Part shown: one piece after another, positions 1 through 6,571 of the stretch
Layout of the letters: each line of letters starts with the position of its first letter
Numbering within the stretch: the first letter of the stretch is position 1
Assembly (NCBI GenBank): GCA_947631585.1
Contig: CANRLY010000089.1
Span: forward strand, 1-7,584
DNA from: an uncultured Clostridia bacterium
GTDB taxonomy: Bacteria; Bacillota; Clostridia; Oscillospirales; Ruminococcaceae
DNA: 7,584 nt
Direction: 5' to 3'
Notes under the pieces: generated by a model
The model's database searches: none
Told to the model about the DNA's origin: nothing
The model's input: only the letters and a program-made list of their open reading frames with translations
Translations under genes and position numbers: made by a program

Positions 1-1
1 C

Positions 2-655
2 TTCGGGCTTACCGATAGGATACATAGCGCAGTCTGCCCTAAAGTCCGCAGGGAAGAACCGCAGCTGCTGTCTGACGGGCAGAGAAAAGTTTTTGCAGAA
101 CAACTCATCAGCGACCATGACCCCGCCTCTTCCGGCGTGCTGCTGGCAATGTTCTCCGGCTTGCGCATTGGGGAACTCTGCGCTCTGCAATGGCAGGATA
201 TCGACCTTGAAAACGCCTTGCTGCATATCAGAAGCACCCTCCAGCGGATAAAAGTCTCCGACCTGCCAAACAGAACTTCGGTGGTGATAACTTCCCCCAA
301 AACCGAAAGCTCACGTCGGGATATCCCGCTGCCGGCTTTTATGGTGAACATACTGGAAAACTTCCGCAGCAGCCCCACGGACTACTTGCTGTCCGGCGGA
401 CCTCGCCCCATAGAACCAAGACTCATGAACTACCGCTTCAAAAAACTTCTCAAAAGAGCCGGACTTCCCTCTGTGAGGTTCCACGCCCTGAGACATACCT
501 TTGCCACCCTCTGCCTCCAGCAGGATTTCGATATCAAGACCCTTTCGGAAATACTGGGACATTCCGGTGCGGACGTCACCCTGAAAACCTACGTCCACTC
601 CTCCCTGGAACGCAAACGCCAGTGTATGAACAGACTTTCCCCGGAGCTGTTCTGA
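2..655 (+). CDS. Tyrosine recombinase / phage-type integrase, C-terminal part (5' end off the window)
   Basis: A site-specific recombinase that would cut and rejoin DNA at attachment sites through a covalent phosphotyrosine intermediate. The frame is open from base 2 to the TGA at 653-655 (217 residues), so the gene starts left of the window; the GTG at 137 is internal, because clear coding sequence precedes it. The whole catalytic domain is present. Counting from base 2: Arg55 in SGLRIGEL (nt 164-166), Lys100 in SPKTESSRRDIPL (nt 299-301), His161 and Arg164 in HALRHTFAT (nt 482-493), His187 in LGHSG (nt 560-562) and the nucleophile Tyr197 in KTYVH (nt 590-592). Family members are usually 300-400 residues, so the N-terminal arm-binding and SAM-like domains are missing from view. 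It is likely active, since no catalytic residue is lost. It probably belongs to a prophage or integrative element to the left; no cargo or att site can be identified here. The family call is firm; the type of element is not known. Confidence 0.95.
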   Translation, partial: FGLTDRIHSAVCPKVRREEPQLLSDGQRKVFAEQLISDHDPASSGVLLAMFSGLRIGELCALQWQDIDLENALLHIRSTLQRIKVSDLPNRTSVVITSPKTESSRRDIPLPAFMVNILENFRSSPTDYLLSGGPRPIEPRLMNYRFKKLLKRAGLPSVRFHALRHTFATLCLQQDFDIKTLSEILGHSGADVTLKTYVHSSLERKRQCMNRLSPELF

Positions 656-728
656 ACCTGCGGAATAATTATGTCGAAGCTTGTTTTTATGCTTTAAATT
701 TTGAAATTGTAAAAATATTGTGTAACGA
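656..728. other. AT-rich spacer, possible UP element
   Basis: Between the integrase stop and the -35 box the sequence is strongly AT-rich, with T- and A-runs at about 683-719. No gene or clear terminator was found for the integrase. The position directly upstream of a consensus promoter fits an UP element contacted by the RNA polymerase alpha subunit, but this is inference from composition only. Confidence 0.35.
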
Positions 729-757
729 TTGACAGGGCTTTTTAAAAATATTATAAT
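729..757 (+). promoter_or_regulatory. Consensus sigma-A promoter for the large surface protein gene
   Basis: TTGACA at 729-734 and TATAAT at 752-757 both match the housekeeping consensus in all six positions and are separated by the optimal 17 nt. Transcription should start around 763-766, giving a leader of roughly 65 nt before the ATG at 831. The promoter lies entirely between the integrase and the surface protein, so that gene does not depend on integrase transcription. Confidence 0.85.
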
Positions 758-767
758 TATCTTGAGC

Positions 768-798
768 CCGACACTGTCGGACTTGCGGACTTCCGCAA
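768..798 (+). other. Two short hairpins in the leader of the surface protein mRNA
   Basis: CCGAC (768-772) pairs with GTCGG (776-780) over a 3-nt loop, and TTGCGG (783-788) pairs with CCGCAA (793-798) over a 4-nt loop. GGACTT also occurs twice as a direct repeat (779-784 and 787-792). They fall just downstream of the predicted transcription start. They could stabilise the 5' end of the message or bind a regulator. No U-run follows, so they are not an evident terminator or attenuator, and no riboswitch class is recognised. Confidence 0.4.
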
Positions 799-830
799 AA
801 ATATAGATATGAAATGGGGCGACAGAATTT

Positions 831-3800
831 ATGGCAAGATCTAAAAAAACTATTTCATTTTGTCTGGCACTTATCATGTTCCTTACAGCGGCTTTTGTAG
901 GGGTTTTCCCGGAAAACGCACTGGCTGCCGATCAGACTTCCGGCAAGACGGCAAAGGCGTCCGATGCTCCTGAGTGGAACAGATACTTCTATGAACAGCT
1001 TACCCCCGACGGCAAAGTTTTCTACGAGGCAATGTACCAGATGTATAAGGACGGAACTTTCATGACCGGTACTGAGAGTTTCGAGCTTACGAAAGGAAAA
1101 GACCCTCTCATTTCCCAGCAGACCGCTGAAGCGTATATGACCGGCGCTAAACCGGTGTCTCTGCTTTCGGTGTTCGGTGCGGCGAGAGATGCGTTTTATG
1201 CCGACTATCCCGACATTTTCTATGTGGACTTTTCCGCTCTTTCGGTAAGAGCTACCACCACTAAGGATAAAAACGGCACAACATATCATATCTATGTGGG
1301 AAAAGGCAGATATGATAACTATTACACCCAGGGCTATACCAGCAAGTCTCAGGTGGAAAAGGCTGTAAAAGAGTACGAAGCCGCAGTTGAAGCTGTGGTA
1401 AAGGAAGCTGAACAGGTCAAAGCCGGAACTGGCGAAGACCCGGTCGCTGAAAAAATAGAATTTGTTCACGACTATATCACCGAGAATACTTCCTATAAGC
1501 TGGAGGACGCCTGCAAAACAGAAAATATCCCCCTTATCAGAACGGCTTACGGCTCTTTGGTGAAACACGAAGCTGTCTGCGAAGGATATTCCAGGGCGCT
1601 CAAATCGGTGCTTGACAGGCTGGAGATCCCCTGTATTCTGGTAAACGGCGTTTACAGACACTCAGACGACGTGATGGAACTCCATATGTGGACAAACGTC
1701 AGAGTGAACGATAAGTGGTACGGCGTTGACCCCACTATGGACGACCCCGTGCCTCCCAAATCCAAGGCAAAGGCTGAAAGCACAGGTCTTGACGGCTACG
1801 AGAACCATGAGTATCTCCTTGCCAGCGATATCAAGATGAGCCAGCATCATTCCCCCAGCGCAGTTATGTCCGAAGCCGACTATGCCTTCGAGTATCCTAT
1901 GCTGGATATCGAGGAATTCGGCGTAAAGACCACCGAGTACGATAACGGTCTTGTGGTCAAGTACAAGGCTGACGGCCATATGGAGGACGAGGACCTCCAG
2001 GCAGGCGAATTTCATGTGAGCTTCCGTGGAATGGGCTATAAGAAAGCTGCGGAAAACGGATATTATATAGTATGCAGATTCTATCAGAGGTCTGAGGACT
2101 CAGACGAGATGGAGTATACCGACTGGTACTATATCTGTCCTGAATTTTACGAATCCGAGACCGGCGACATCAGGGACACCGATACCGAACTGTTCATGAG
2201 ACTGCCGCAGGTGGAATATATCGAGTACGGCGTTACAGAAGTAGCTCCCCGGGAAATGACTGTCAGCGGTTATACTATCCCCGACTCTACCTACTACGGC
2301 GACCCGTTCAAAATGGTAGCCGAGACCGGTATGCTCCATAACGTCACCGGAACTTATAAAGCTCCGCCTTACCCCAAAAAATGCGACCCCATCATGAACG
2401 GCTGGCTTGATATAACCAGAACTTACCGCATTTCCGTGGAGTTTGACGATACGCTTGTCCCCGACCCTGACGGAACTGAGTTCGATATCAAACTTTCCAG
2501 CTGGAAGAGAACTCCCGACGGCGAGTACCATTATAATACCGCTGCCGCAAGCAGAACGATCTTCGAGAATATCAGCTTTGATGGCAAGAGCACTGTCAGC
2601 TTCGATTTCAAAGCCAGCGAAATGTGGGCTGACGATAATACTTTCTATGTGTTCCAGGTGGTAGGACTTGTCGGCAAGTACAGCGGCAAGAACCCTATCG
2701 AGGTGACCTACGGTGCGACCTACCGCATGGCGGTCTGCGCTTACAGATCCCAGGGCTATTTCTGGAACGTTTTCGCACAGCCGACCCTTATTGAAAATTC
2801 CGACCTTTCTACCGAGGGCTGGGAAACTTCCGACGGCGAGAGCGTATCTGAACTGCTCAAACATAGAATGGCTCTGGTGGTGTCCAAACCCGGCGACGAC
2901 CAGACCGATAAAATGAACGACCTTATCGAGGGCGAGGGGGTAGACCTGCTTGCCAGCGAAACTTATAACATCAACCTTACCGTCTGCAAAAAACAGGTGA
3001 TCGAGACGGGTCAGGGAGTAAGAGTCTGCATGGGCTTCCCGGAGGGCTACGGTCCCGACGACGAGGGCGTCACCTTTAAGGTGTACCACTTCATGAAAGA
3101 CGATAAAGGCGATACTGTGGGCGTTGAAGAGATACCCTGCGTTGTCACCAGATATGGACTTCTGGTAATGTGCAAGTCTTTCAGCCCGTATGCAGTGGCA
3201 GTGGTAAAGGGCGAACCCGATACCGCAAAAACAGTGGTGCTTTCTGAAACTGACGGCGGAACTATCACCGCAGCCGGCAAGGATAGTATCTTTACAGTTA
3301 AAAAAGGCGAAAAGGTAAATATCACCATCAAGGCAAACGACGGCTTCGCAGTGGACACTATCGTCACAAACGCAAAGTATGAACTGGTGTCCGGCAAACC
3401 GGGTGACAGCACGGTTACCATTTCGGTAAGCGCAGACGACCTTGCTTCCGGAAGCAGCATAATCGAAGCGCAGTTTGCATCAAAGACAGTCAAGGAAGAG
3501 GAACAGTCCGGCGGCGAAACTGTTGCGCTGCCGCAGGCTCAGCCCCCGAAAGTAACTCTTTCTGAGGAAAAAATAGTTCTTTCTCAGGGAGATAAACTGG
3601 TGATAGACGCCGAAGTCTCTGAGGGTGAAAACAGCTACCAGTGGTTCAAGGACGGCGTTGCTCTGGTAGGACAGACAACCGCAAGACTGGAGATAGATAA
3701 GGTCACCGCCGATGATGCAGGCGTTTATACCCTCCAGGTGACAAGCGTTGCAGGGGCGACTTCCGCGCTGATGGTAAGCGCAAATTCCTGCGAAGTAGTG

Positions 3801-4448
3801 ATAGCAGAAGAACATATCCATACTTTCGGCGAATGGGTAACTCATAGCTCCAGCTGTACCGCAAACGGCTTTGAGAGCAGGAGCTGTACAGTTTGCGGCT
3901 ATACCGAGGAAAGAGGTCTTGACCTTGCCGACCACCAGTGGGAGGACAGCTTCACAGTGGATAAAGCTCCTACCTGCACAGAGTACGGCTCAAGATCTAT
4001 CCATTGCAAAAACTGCGATGCAGTCGAGGAAAGCGAACTGATACTTCCTCTTAGCCATAGCTTTGACCAGTGGGAGACAGTAAAGAAAGCTGACTGCACC
4101 ACTAAGGGCGAACAGCAGAGGGTATGCTCAGTCTGCGGAGAAAAAGAGACCAGAGAGACCGAGATGACCGACCATAACTTCGTGGACGGCGTCTGCACCG
4201 TCTGCGGAACTAAGCAGAACGATGACTCTGAGGAAAGACCCGCACCCACGCCGTCAGAACCTTCTCAGCAGGAGAAGCCGGACAACGGCGGAACGGATAA
4301 TGGAAGCTCCGGCAGCGCAGAGGACCAGGGCAGCGAAGATAACGCTCCCGATACCGGAAACAGCAGGGGATATCTGAGACTTGTCCTGCTGGGAACAGGC
4401 TGCGTAATGCTTGCGTATTCCGCAAAAGGCAGGAATAAGAAGAAATAA
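831..4448 (+). CDS. Large exported modular protein: transglutaminase-like domain, InlB-like repeat, Ig-like domain, CxxC repeats, sortase-like C-terminal anchor
   Basis: A 1205-residue predicted cell-surface protein. Residues 1-32 form a signal peptide (MARSKK, hydrophobic core, cleavage near ALA-AD). An N-terminal region (about 45-200) leads into a transglutaminase-like/cysteine-protease fold at about 205-305 with the expected triad: Cys250 in AVCEGYSRA, His285 in LHMWTNVRV, Asp300 in YGVDPTMDD. Residues 360-650 are beta-rich and unrecognised. Residues 660-795 resemble a beta module common in clostridial surface proteins, ending in SFSPYAVAVV. Residues 800-882 resemble a divergent InlB B-repeat (GGTITAAGKDS, KKGEKVNITI). 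Residues 905-985 are an Ig-like domain (YQWFKDG, DDAGVYTLQV) lacking the cysteine pair. Residues 997-1128 are CxxC repeats; 1129-1170 is a low-complexity linker; 1171-1205 carries APDTG, a hydrophobic stretch and a KGRNKKK tail. The ATG at 831 is chosen because it gives a complete signal peptide; the ribosome binding site (GGGG at 816-819) is weak. The gene appears monocistronic, with its own promoter and terminator. Substrate is unknown: crosslinking, peptide hydrolysis or a non-enzymatic role are all possible. Confidence 0.9.
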   Translation: MARSKKTISFCLALIMFLTAAFVGVFPENALAADQTSGKTAKASDAPEWNRYFYEQLTPDGKVFYEAMYQMYKDGTFMTGTESFELTKGKDPLISQQTAEAYMTGAKPVSLLSVFGAARDAFYADYPDIFYVDFSALSVRATTTKDKNGTTYHIYVGKGRYDNYYTQGYTSKSQVEKAVKEYEAAVEAVVKEAEQVKAGTGEDPVAEKIEFVHDYITENTSYKLEDACKTENIPLIRTAYGSLVKHEAVCEGYSRALKSVLDRLEIPCILVNGVYRHSDDVMELHMWTNVRVNDKWYGVDPTMDDPVPPKSKAKAESTGLDGYENHEYLLASDIKMSQHHSPSAVMSEADYAFEYPMLDIEEFGVKTTEYDNGLVVKYKADGHMEDEDLQAGEFHVSFRGMGYKKAAENGYYIVCRFYQRSEDSDEMEYTDWYYICPEFYESETGDIRDTDTELFMRLPQVEYIEYGVTEVAPREMTVSGYTIPDSTYYGDPFKMVAETGMLHNVTGTYKAPPYPKKCDPIMNGWLDITRTYRISVEFDDTLVPDPDGTEFDIKLSSWKRTPDGEYHYNTAAASRTIFENISFDGKSTVSFDFKASEMWADDNTFYVFQVVGLVGKYSGKNPIEVTYGATYRMAVCAYRSQGYFWNVFAQPTLIENSDLSTEGWETSDGESVSELLKHRMALVVSKPGDDQTDKMNDLIEGEGVDLLASETYNINLTVCKKQVIETGQGVRVCMGFPEGYGPDDEGVTFKVYHFMKDDKGDTVGVEEIPCVVTRYGLLVMCKSFSPYAVAVVKGEPDTAKTVVLSETDGGTITAAGKDSIFTVKKGEKVNITIKANDGFAVDTIVTNAKYELVSGKPGDSTVTISVSADDLASGSSIIEAQFASKTVKEEEQSGGETVALPQAQPPKVTLSEEKIVLSQGDKLVIDAEVSEGENSYQWFKDGVALVGQTTARLEIDKVTADDAGVYTLQVTSVAGATSALMVSANSCEVVIAEEHIHTFGEWVTHSSSCTANGFESRSCTVCGYTEERGLDLADHQWEDSFTVDKAPTCTEYGSRSIHCKNCDAVEESELILPLSHSFDQWETVKKADCTTKGEQQRVCSVCGEKETRETEMTDHNFVDGVCTVCGTKQNDDSEERPAPTPSEPSQQEKPDNGGTDNGSSGSAEDQGSEDNAPDTGNSRGYLRLVLLGTGCVMLAYSAKGRNKKK
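3819..4214 (+). repeat. Three and a half tandem CxxC repeats within the surface protein
   Basis: Residues 997-1128 repeat the pattern His-(aromatic)-x-x-Trp ... Cys-x9-Cys-x2-Cys with a period of about 38-41 residues. Repeat starts are His997, His1035, His1076 and His1115. Cysteines fall at 1009/1019/1022, 1049/1059/1062, 1089/1099/1102, and 1122/1125 in the final half unit. The spacing is the same in all full units, which suggests metal-binding zinc-ribbon-like folds or disulfide-stabilised units that extend the active domains away from the wall. DNA identity between units is low, so this is an old duplication and not a recent slippage tract. Confidence 0.8.
4341..4445 (+). other. Sortase-type cell wall sorting signal (variant) at the protein C-terminus
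   Basis: Residues 1171-1205 show the three parts of a sorting signal: an xPxTG-like motif (APDTG, 1172-1176), a hydrophobic span (about 1181-1196, YLRLVLLGTGCVMLAY) and a basic tail (KGRNKKK). The motif has Ala where canonical LPXTG has Leu. Covalent anchoring by a sortase accepting a variant motif is the best reading; simple membrane anchoring by the tail is the alternative. No sortase gene is in the window. Confidence 0.65.
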
Positions 4449-4475
4449 AGCCGGATAACGGCGTAACTAACAGAA

Positions 4476-4507
4476 AAAGCACCGTTTCCACCAGGGGACG
4501 GTGCTTT
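4476..4507. terminator. Strong intrinsic terminator hairpin, likely bidirectional
   Basis: AAAGCACCGT (4476-4485) pairs perfectly with ACGGTGCTTT (4498-4507). The stem can extend inwards through two G-U and two C-G pairs to a 4-nt ACCA loop (4490-4493), giving 14 pairs. It starts 28 nt after the stop codon of the surface protein. On the plus strand only three Us close the stem, while on the minus strand the tract is five Us (from AAAAA at 4474-4478). Plus-strand termination may therefore be incomplete and let some transcript through to the next gene, which has no clear promoter of its own. Confidence 0.8.
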
Positions 4508-4512
4508 GCTGC

Positions 4513-4543
4513 GAAATTGTGAAATTGTGAAATTGCGAAATGC
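4513..4543 (+). repeat. Short tandem repeat, unit GAAATTGY (8 bp), four copies
   Basis: GAAATTGT (4513-4520), GAAATTGT (4521-4528), GAAATTGC (4529-4536) and GAAATGC (4537-4543, one base short) run directly into the GAAAGGA ribosome binding site. The array fills the space between the terminator and the start codon of the next gene, where a promoter would be expected. Copy number could vary by slippage and would change this spacing. Confidence 0.8.
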
Positions 4544-4544
4544 G

Positions 4545-4550
4545 AAAGGA
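4545..4550 (+). promoter_or_regulatory. Ribosome binding site that fixes the start of the AlkZ-related-type gene
   Basis: AAAGGA sits 9 nt before the ATG at 4560. This supports ATG 4560 over the in-frame TTG at 4506, which overlaps the terminator stem and would translate the tandem repeat. Confidence 0.7.
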
Positions 4551-4559
4551 CTTGAAAAA

Positions 4560-5279
4560 ATGGCGTATGAAAACGGCGTCTGGATAATGCACGGGACTTC
4601 TCCCACCGACCGTAACAGGATAAAGTCCCCGGAAGAACTGGTGGAGTTTGTGGATAAGGTGGGCTTCCTGCCGCTTTTCAAGAACGAAGCGGAGGGCTTT
4701 TCGGTGGAAGAGCATACCTTGGGAAAATACTGGTGGTCAGGCGACGAGAAGAACGACCCCTGGGAATGGCGAGGTATAGCCGCACGGTCAAAAAAGGTGG
4801 CGTATGGGAAGTTTTTCGGCAAGAAATCGGGGTTTGTGTCGCTGGAATGGTTTCCGGCGTTTGCCAATTACCGCCGTGACGGGTACGACTTCGACAGTCT
4901 CTACGAGGAGGGACTTGCCCAGCGCAGAGCAAAGCTGATAATGGAGCAGTTTGCAGACGGCGAGGAGCTGTTTTCCTTTGAGATAAAGAACAGAGCAGGC
5001 TTTGGAAAAGGCGGCGAGAAGAATTTTCAGGGAGTGCTTACAGAGCTTCAGATGCAGACATATCTGGTCATGAGCGATCTGCGCTTCAGAAAGAATAAAA
5101 AGGGCGAAGAATACGGCATGAGCGTGTCAATGTATACGGCGCCTGAGCTGCTGTGGGGACAGGAGTTTGTGACTTCCGGCTACAGCGAAGAGCCGGAGAA
5201 GTCGCTGGAAAGGATAATAGCCCATGTGAAAAAGCATTTCCCCGACGGCGGAAAAGCACTGGAAAAGCTGCTTCGCTGA
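4560..5279 (+). CDS. AlkZ-related-type protein of uncertain function
   Basis: A 239-residue soluble protein without signal peptide or membrane segment. Features that remind me of proteins annotated as AlkZ-related: a short N-terminal segment (MHGTSPTDRNRIKSPEELVE, 10-29) with a GFLPLF stretch at 35-40; DPWEWRGIAA (66-75) with an Arg in the Trp-rich motif; AYGKFFGKKSGFVSLEWFP (81-99); NYRRDGYDFDSLYEEG (103-118); and TELQMQTYLVM (161-171) before a YG-containing strand. AlkZ itself is a DNA glycosylase of the HTH_42 superfamily that unhooks crosslinks. Family membership here is from recalled motif similarity, so a repair role should be taken as a weak guess. The start is set by the AAAGGA at 4545-4550. 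It is followed after 18 nt by the methyltransferase-like gene, so the two are probably cotranscribed. Transcription may come from readthrough of the preceding terminator. Confidence 0.6.
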   Translation: MAYENGVWIMHGTSPTDRNRIKSPEELVEFVDKVGFLPLFKNEAEGFSVEEHTLGKYWWSGDEKNDPWEWRGIAARSKKVAYGKFFGKKSGFVSLEWFPAFANYRRDGYDFDSLYEEGLAQRRAKLIMEQFADGEELFSFEIKNRAGFGKGGEKNFQGVLTELQMQTYLVMSDLRFRKNKKGEEYGMSVSMYTAPELLWGQEFVTSGYSEEPEKSLERIIAHVKKHFPDGGKALEKLLR

Positions 5280-5286
5280 TGGGAAT

Positions 5287-5292
5287 AGGAGG
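5287..5292 (+). promoter_or_regulatory. Strong ribosome binding site of the methyltransferase-like gene
   Basis: A full AGGAGG Shine-Dalgarno lies 5 nt before the ATG at 5298, inside the 18-nt gap after the previous stop. It implies efficient independent initiation on a shared message. Confidence 0.85.
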
Positions 5293-5297
5293 AAAAA

Positions 5298-6023
5298 ATG
5301 GTAGTAAACAAAGCAGAGAAGTATAAGGATTTTTTCAATAAAGACTGGCTGAACGGTCCGTGCGAGATACGGATCCTTGACGAACTCACCATGAAATTTC
5401 CGCCAAAGCCTAATAGCCGGACGTTGGTTATGAACTGTCATATGGGGTTGACGGTGCTGTTTCTGGCAAAGGAAATGGGAGTTCAGGCGGTGGCAGTGGA
5501 CGAAAAGGCTTCCCCGACCCTGAACAGTAAGCTGTTTGACCGCTGGGGAATTGGCAGGAACGCAATGCCGCTCAGGTGTTCAGCGCAGGAGCTCCCCTTT
5601 GCAGAGGGATATTTTGACAGCCTGGTGTGGACGGACGGTTTTGAAAAAATAGCGGAAAACCGGGATTTTTCAGCAAATAAACTGCTTTCGGTGCTTGCGC
5701 CGGGCGGAACGGGACTGTTTGCCGTTCCCGGAGTGAGGGAGGACTACAGCCACCTGCCCGAGGAGCTGGAGCAGTGGAAAGAGCTGCTTGGCAGGGATTT
5801 TGAACTGCTGCATAGTCCTCAGTGGTGGCAGAAATATTTTTCCGGCTGCGACGGCGTGGACGACGTGAGAGCGTTCAGCCTGGAAAATTTCGGAATAGCG
5901 TGGAAAGAATGGCTGTCCTGCGGCGCACCGGAAGCCCAGGCGCAAAGGGAGCGATTCAGCGGCAAAGCGGAGAATTATCTTTGCCACATTGGAATTTTTG
6001 TAAAAAAGCGCAGCAAAAGGTAG
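5298..6023 (+). CDS. Class I SAM-dependent methyltransferase-like protein with degenerate motif I
   Basis: 241 residues, cytoplasmic. The overall pattern follows small Methyltransf_11-type proteins: an N-terminal helix, beta1 with motif I at 43-50, GLTVLFLAKEMGVQAVAVD (50-68) with the acidic Asp68 that normally contacts the SAM ribose, CSAQELPFAEGYFDSLVW (94-111) as motif II/III, LLSVLAPGGTGLFAVPG (129-145) as the post-motif strand, and a C-terminal half with PQWWQKYF (174-181) and AWKEWL (201-206). Motif I reads LVMNCHMG where relatives I recall have a D-x-G-C-G-x-G pattern: the Asp position is Val44 and two glycines are Asn46 and His48. SAM binding may be weakened or the protein may have lost catalysis. 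It is the second gene of a probable two-gene unit with the AlkZ-related-type gene; the substrate is unknown. Beyond its stop begins the repeat mosaic. Confidence 0.75.
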   Translation: MVVNKAEKYKDFFNKDWLNGPCEIRILDELTMKFPPKPNSRTLVMNCHMGLTVLFLAKEMGVQAVAVDEKASPTLNSKLFDRWGIGRNAMPLRCSAQELPFAEGYFDSLVWTDGFEKIAENRDFSANKLLSVLAPGGTGLFAVPGVREDYSHLPEELEQWKELLGRDFELLHSPQWWQKYFSGCDGVDDVRAFSLENFGIAWKEWLSCGAPEAQAQRERFSGKAENYLCHIGIFVKKRSKR

Positions 6024-6052
6024 GCAGGGCGAGAGGAAAGAAAACCCCACCT

Positions 6053-6122
6053 AGAAGTAAGAGGTTAGAGGTTAGAAACCCACCCCTGCTAGAAGCAAGA
6101 AATTCAGAAGCAAGAAGCAAGA
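6053..6122. repeat. Purine-rich repeat block (GTTAGAGG / AGAAGCAAGA), copy 1
   Basis: AGAAGTAAG and GTTAGAGGTTAGA are followed by AGAAGCAAGAAATTCAGA and AGAAGCAAGA, ending at the CCCCACCCC end of the first composite element. The segment from about 6090 to 6131 is nearly the same as 6371-6412, so spacer and element were copied together. Confidence 0.75.
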
Positions 6123-6168
6123 CCCCACCCCGGCGACGTTGTCGCCACCCCTCCCCATTGGGAGGGGG
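6123..6168 (-). repeat. Composite palindromic element E1
   Basis: Read on the minus strand: a C-tract/G-tract hairpin with a 3-nt loop, a T, then GGCGAC-AAC-GTCGCC, then GGGGTGGGG. The inner stem is 6 perfect pairs (6132-6137 with 6141-6146). It shares its inner stem with E3. Confidence 0.85.
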
Positions 6169-6226
6169 ATTTGGCAGTCACAACAACACAAAGGTGGTTT
6201 GGGTGCGCCCTGCATTTTAAAATTAT

Positions 6227-6277
6227 CCCCCACCCCGTCAGCTGACGCTGACACCCCTCCCCCGATGGGGGAGGGGG
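6227..6277 (-). repeat. Composite palindromic element E2
   Basis: Same architecture and orientation as E1, with longer tracts (GGGGGAGGGGG at 6267-6277). The inner stem has a different sequence but full pairing: GTCAGC (6237-6242) with GCTGAC (6247-6252) over a 4-nt loop. Its G-side flank is AT-rich, including the 10-bp palindrome ATTTTAAAAT at 6214-6223, unlike the AGAAGCAAGA flank of E1 and E3. Confidence 0.85.
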
Positions 6278-6302
6278 ATTAGATTCGGACGGCTTCGCCC
6301 TG

Positions 6303-6403
6303 TTAGAGGGAAGAAGTTAGAGGTAAGAGGTTAGACCCGACCTTTCGGTCGGGGAAGCCCCAATCCCTACCAGAAGCAAGAAATTCAGATGCAAGAAGCA
6401 AGA
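6303..6403. repeat. Purine-rich repeat block, copy 2, with a CCCGACC hairpin
   Basis: TTAGAGG units precede a 7-bp hairpin, CCCGACC (6336-6342) with GGTCGGG (6347-6353) over TTTC. Then comes an AGAAGCAAGA segment (6372-6403) nearly identical to that in front of E1. Confidence 0.75.
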
Positions 6404-6450
6404 CCCCACCCCGGCGACGTTGTCGCCACCCCTCCCCAATGGGGGAGGGG
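6404..6450 (-). repeat. Composite palindromic element E3
   Basis: Near copy of E1 in the same orientation. The inner stem GGCGAC/GTCGCC (6413-6418 with 6422-6427) and loop are identical; only the terminal G-tract lengths and the 3-nt loop differ. Together with the matching flank it marks a local duplication. Confidence 0.85.
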
Positions 6451-6453
6451 AAT

Positions 6454-6523
6454 ATGCGGCGGCTTCGCCGCCGCAAAGCTTTTCTTCACCACAAAGAACC
6501 CCCACCGACTTTGTCGGTGGGGG
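6454..6523. repeat. Double-hairpin cassette, copy 1
   Basis: GCGGCGGC (6456-6463) pairs with GCCGCCGC (6467-6474) over TTC. After a TTTTCTTCACCACAAAG spacer, CCCCCACCGAC (6499-6509) pairs with GTCGGTGGGGG (6513-6523) over TTT. A second copy lies at 7338-7408 with the second loop reading AAA. Confidence 0.85.
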
Positions 6524-6524
6524 C

Positions 6525-6571
6525 TTCTTGCTTCCAGAGTGGTCATCTTTCCTGCTCCGCAGTTGAGCGCA
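6525..6571. repeat. 47-bp spacer repeat, copy 1
   Basis: Matches 6878-6924 with about five differences; the core CTGCTCCGCAGTTGAGCGCA is identical. Both copies lie immediately left of a plus-oriented composite element (E4 and E7), so spacer and element appear to travel as a unit. Confidence 0.8.

Noticed and set aside
783..798. Terminator for the integrase gene
   Set aside because: The hairpin lies downstream of a perfect promoter, has only 6 pairs and is followed by As, not Us, on the plus strand.
855..1661. Minus-strand open frame of 268 codons under the surface protein gene
   Set aside because: Mirror frame of a clearly coding plus strand; no ribosome binding site and no recognisable domain.
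2100..3089. Minus-strand open frame of 329 codons
   Set aside because: Also antisense to the surface protein; its length follows from codon bias of the sense gene and its composition is not protein-like.
3819..4214. CxxC repeats as DNA-binding zinc fingers
   Set aside because: They belong to an exported protein with a signal peptide and anchor, so a surface structural role is far more likely.
4506..4559. TTG at 4506 as start of the AlkZ-related-type gene
   Set aside because: It lies in the terminator stem, translates the tandem repeat and has no ribosome binding site; ATG 4560 has AAAGGA at proper distance.
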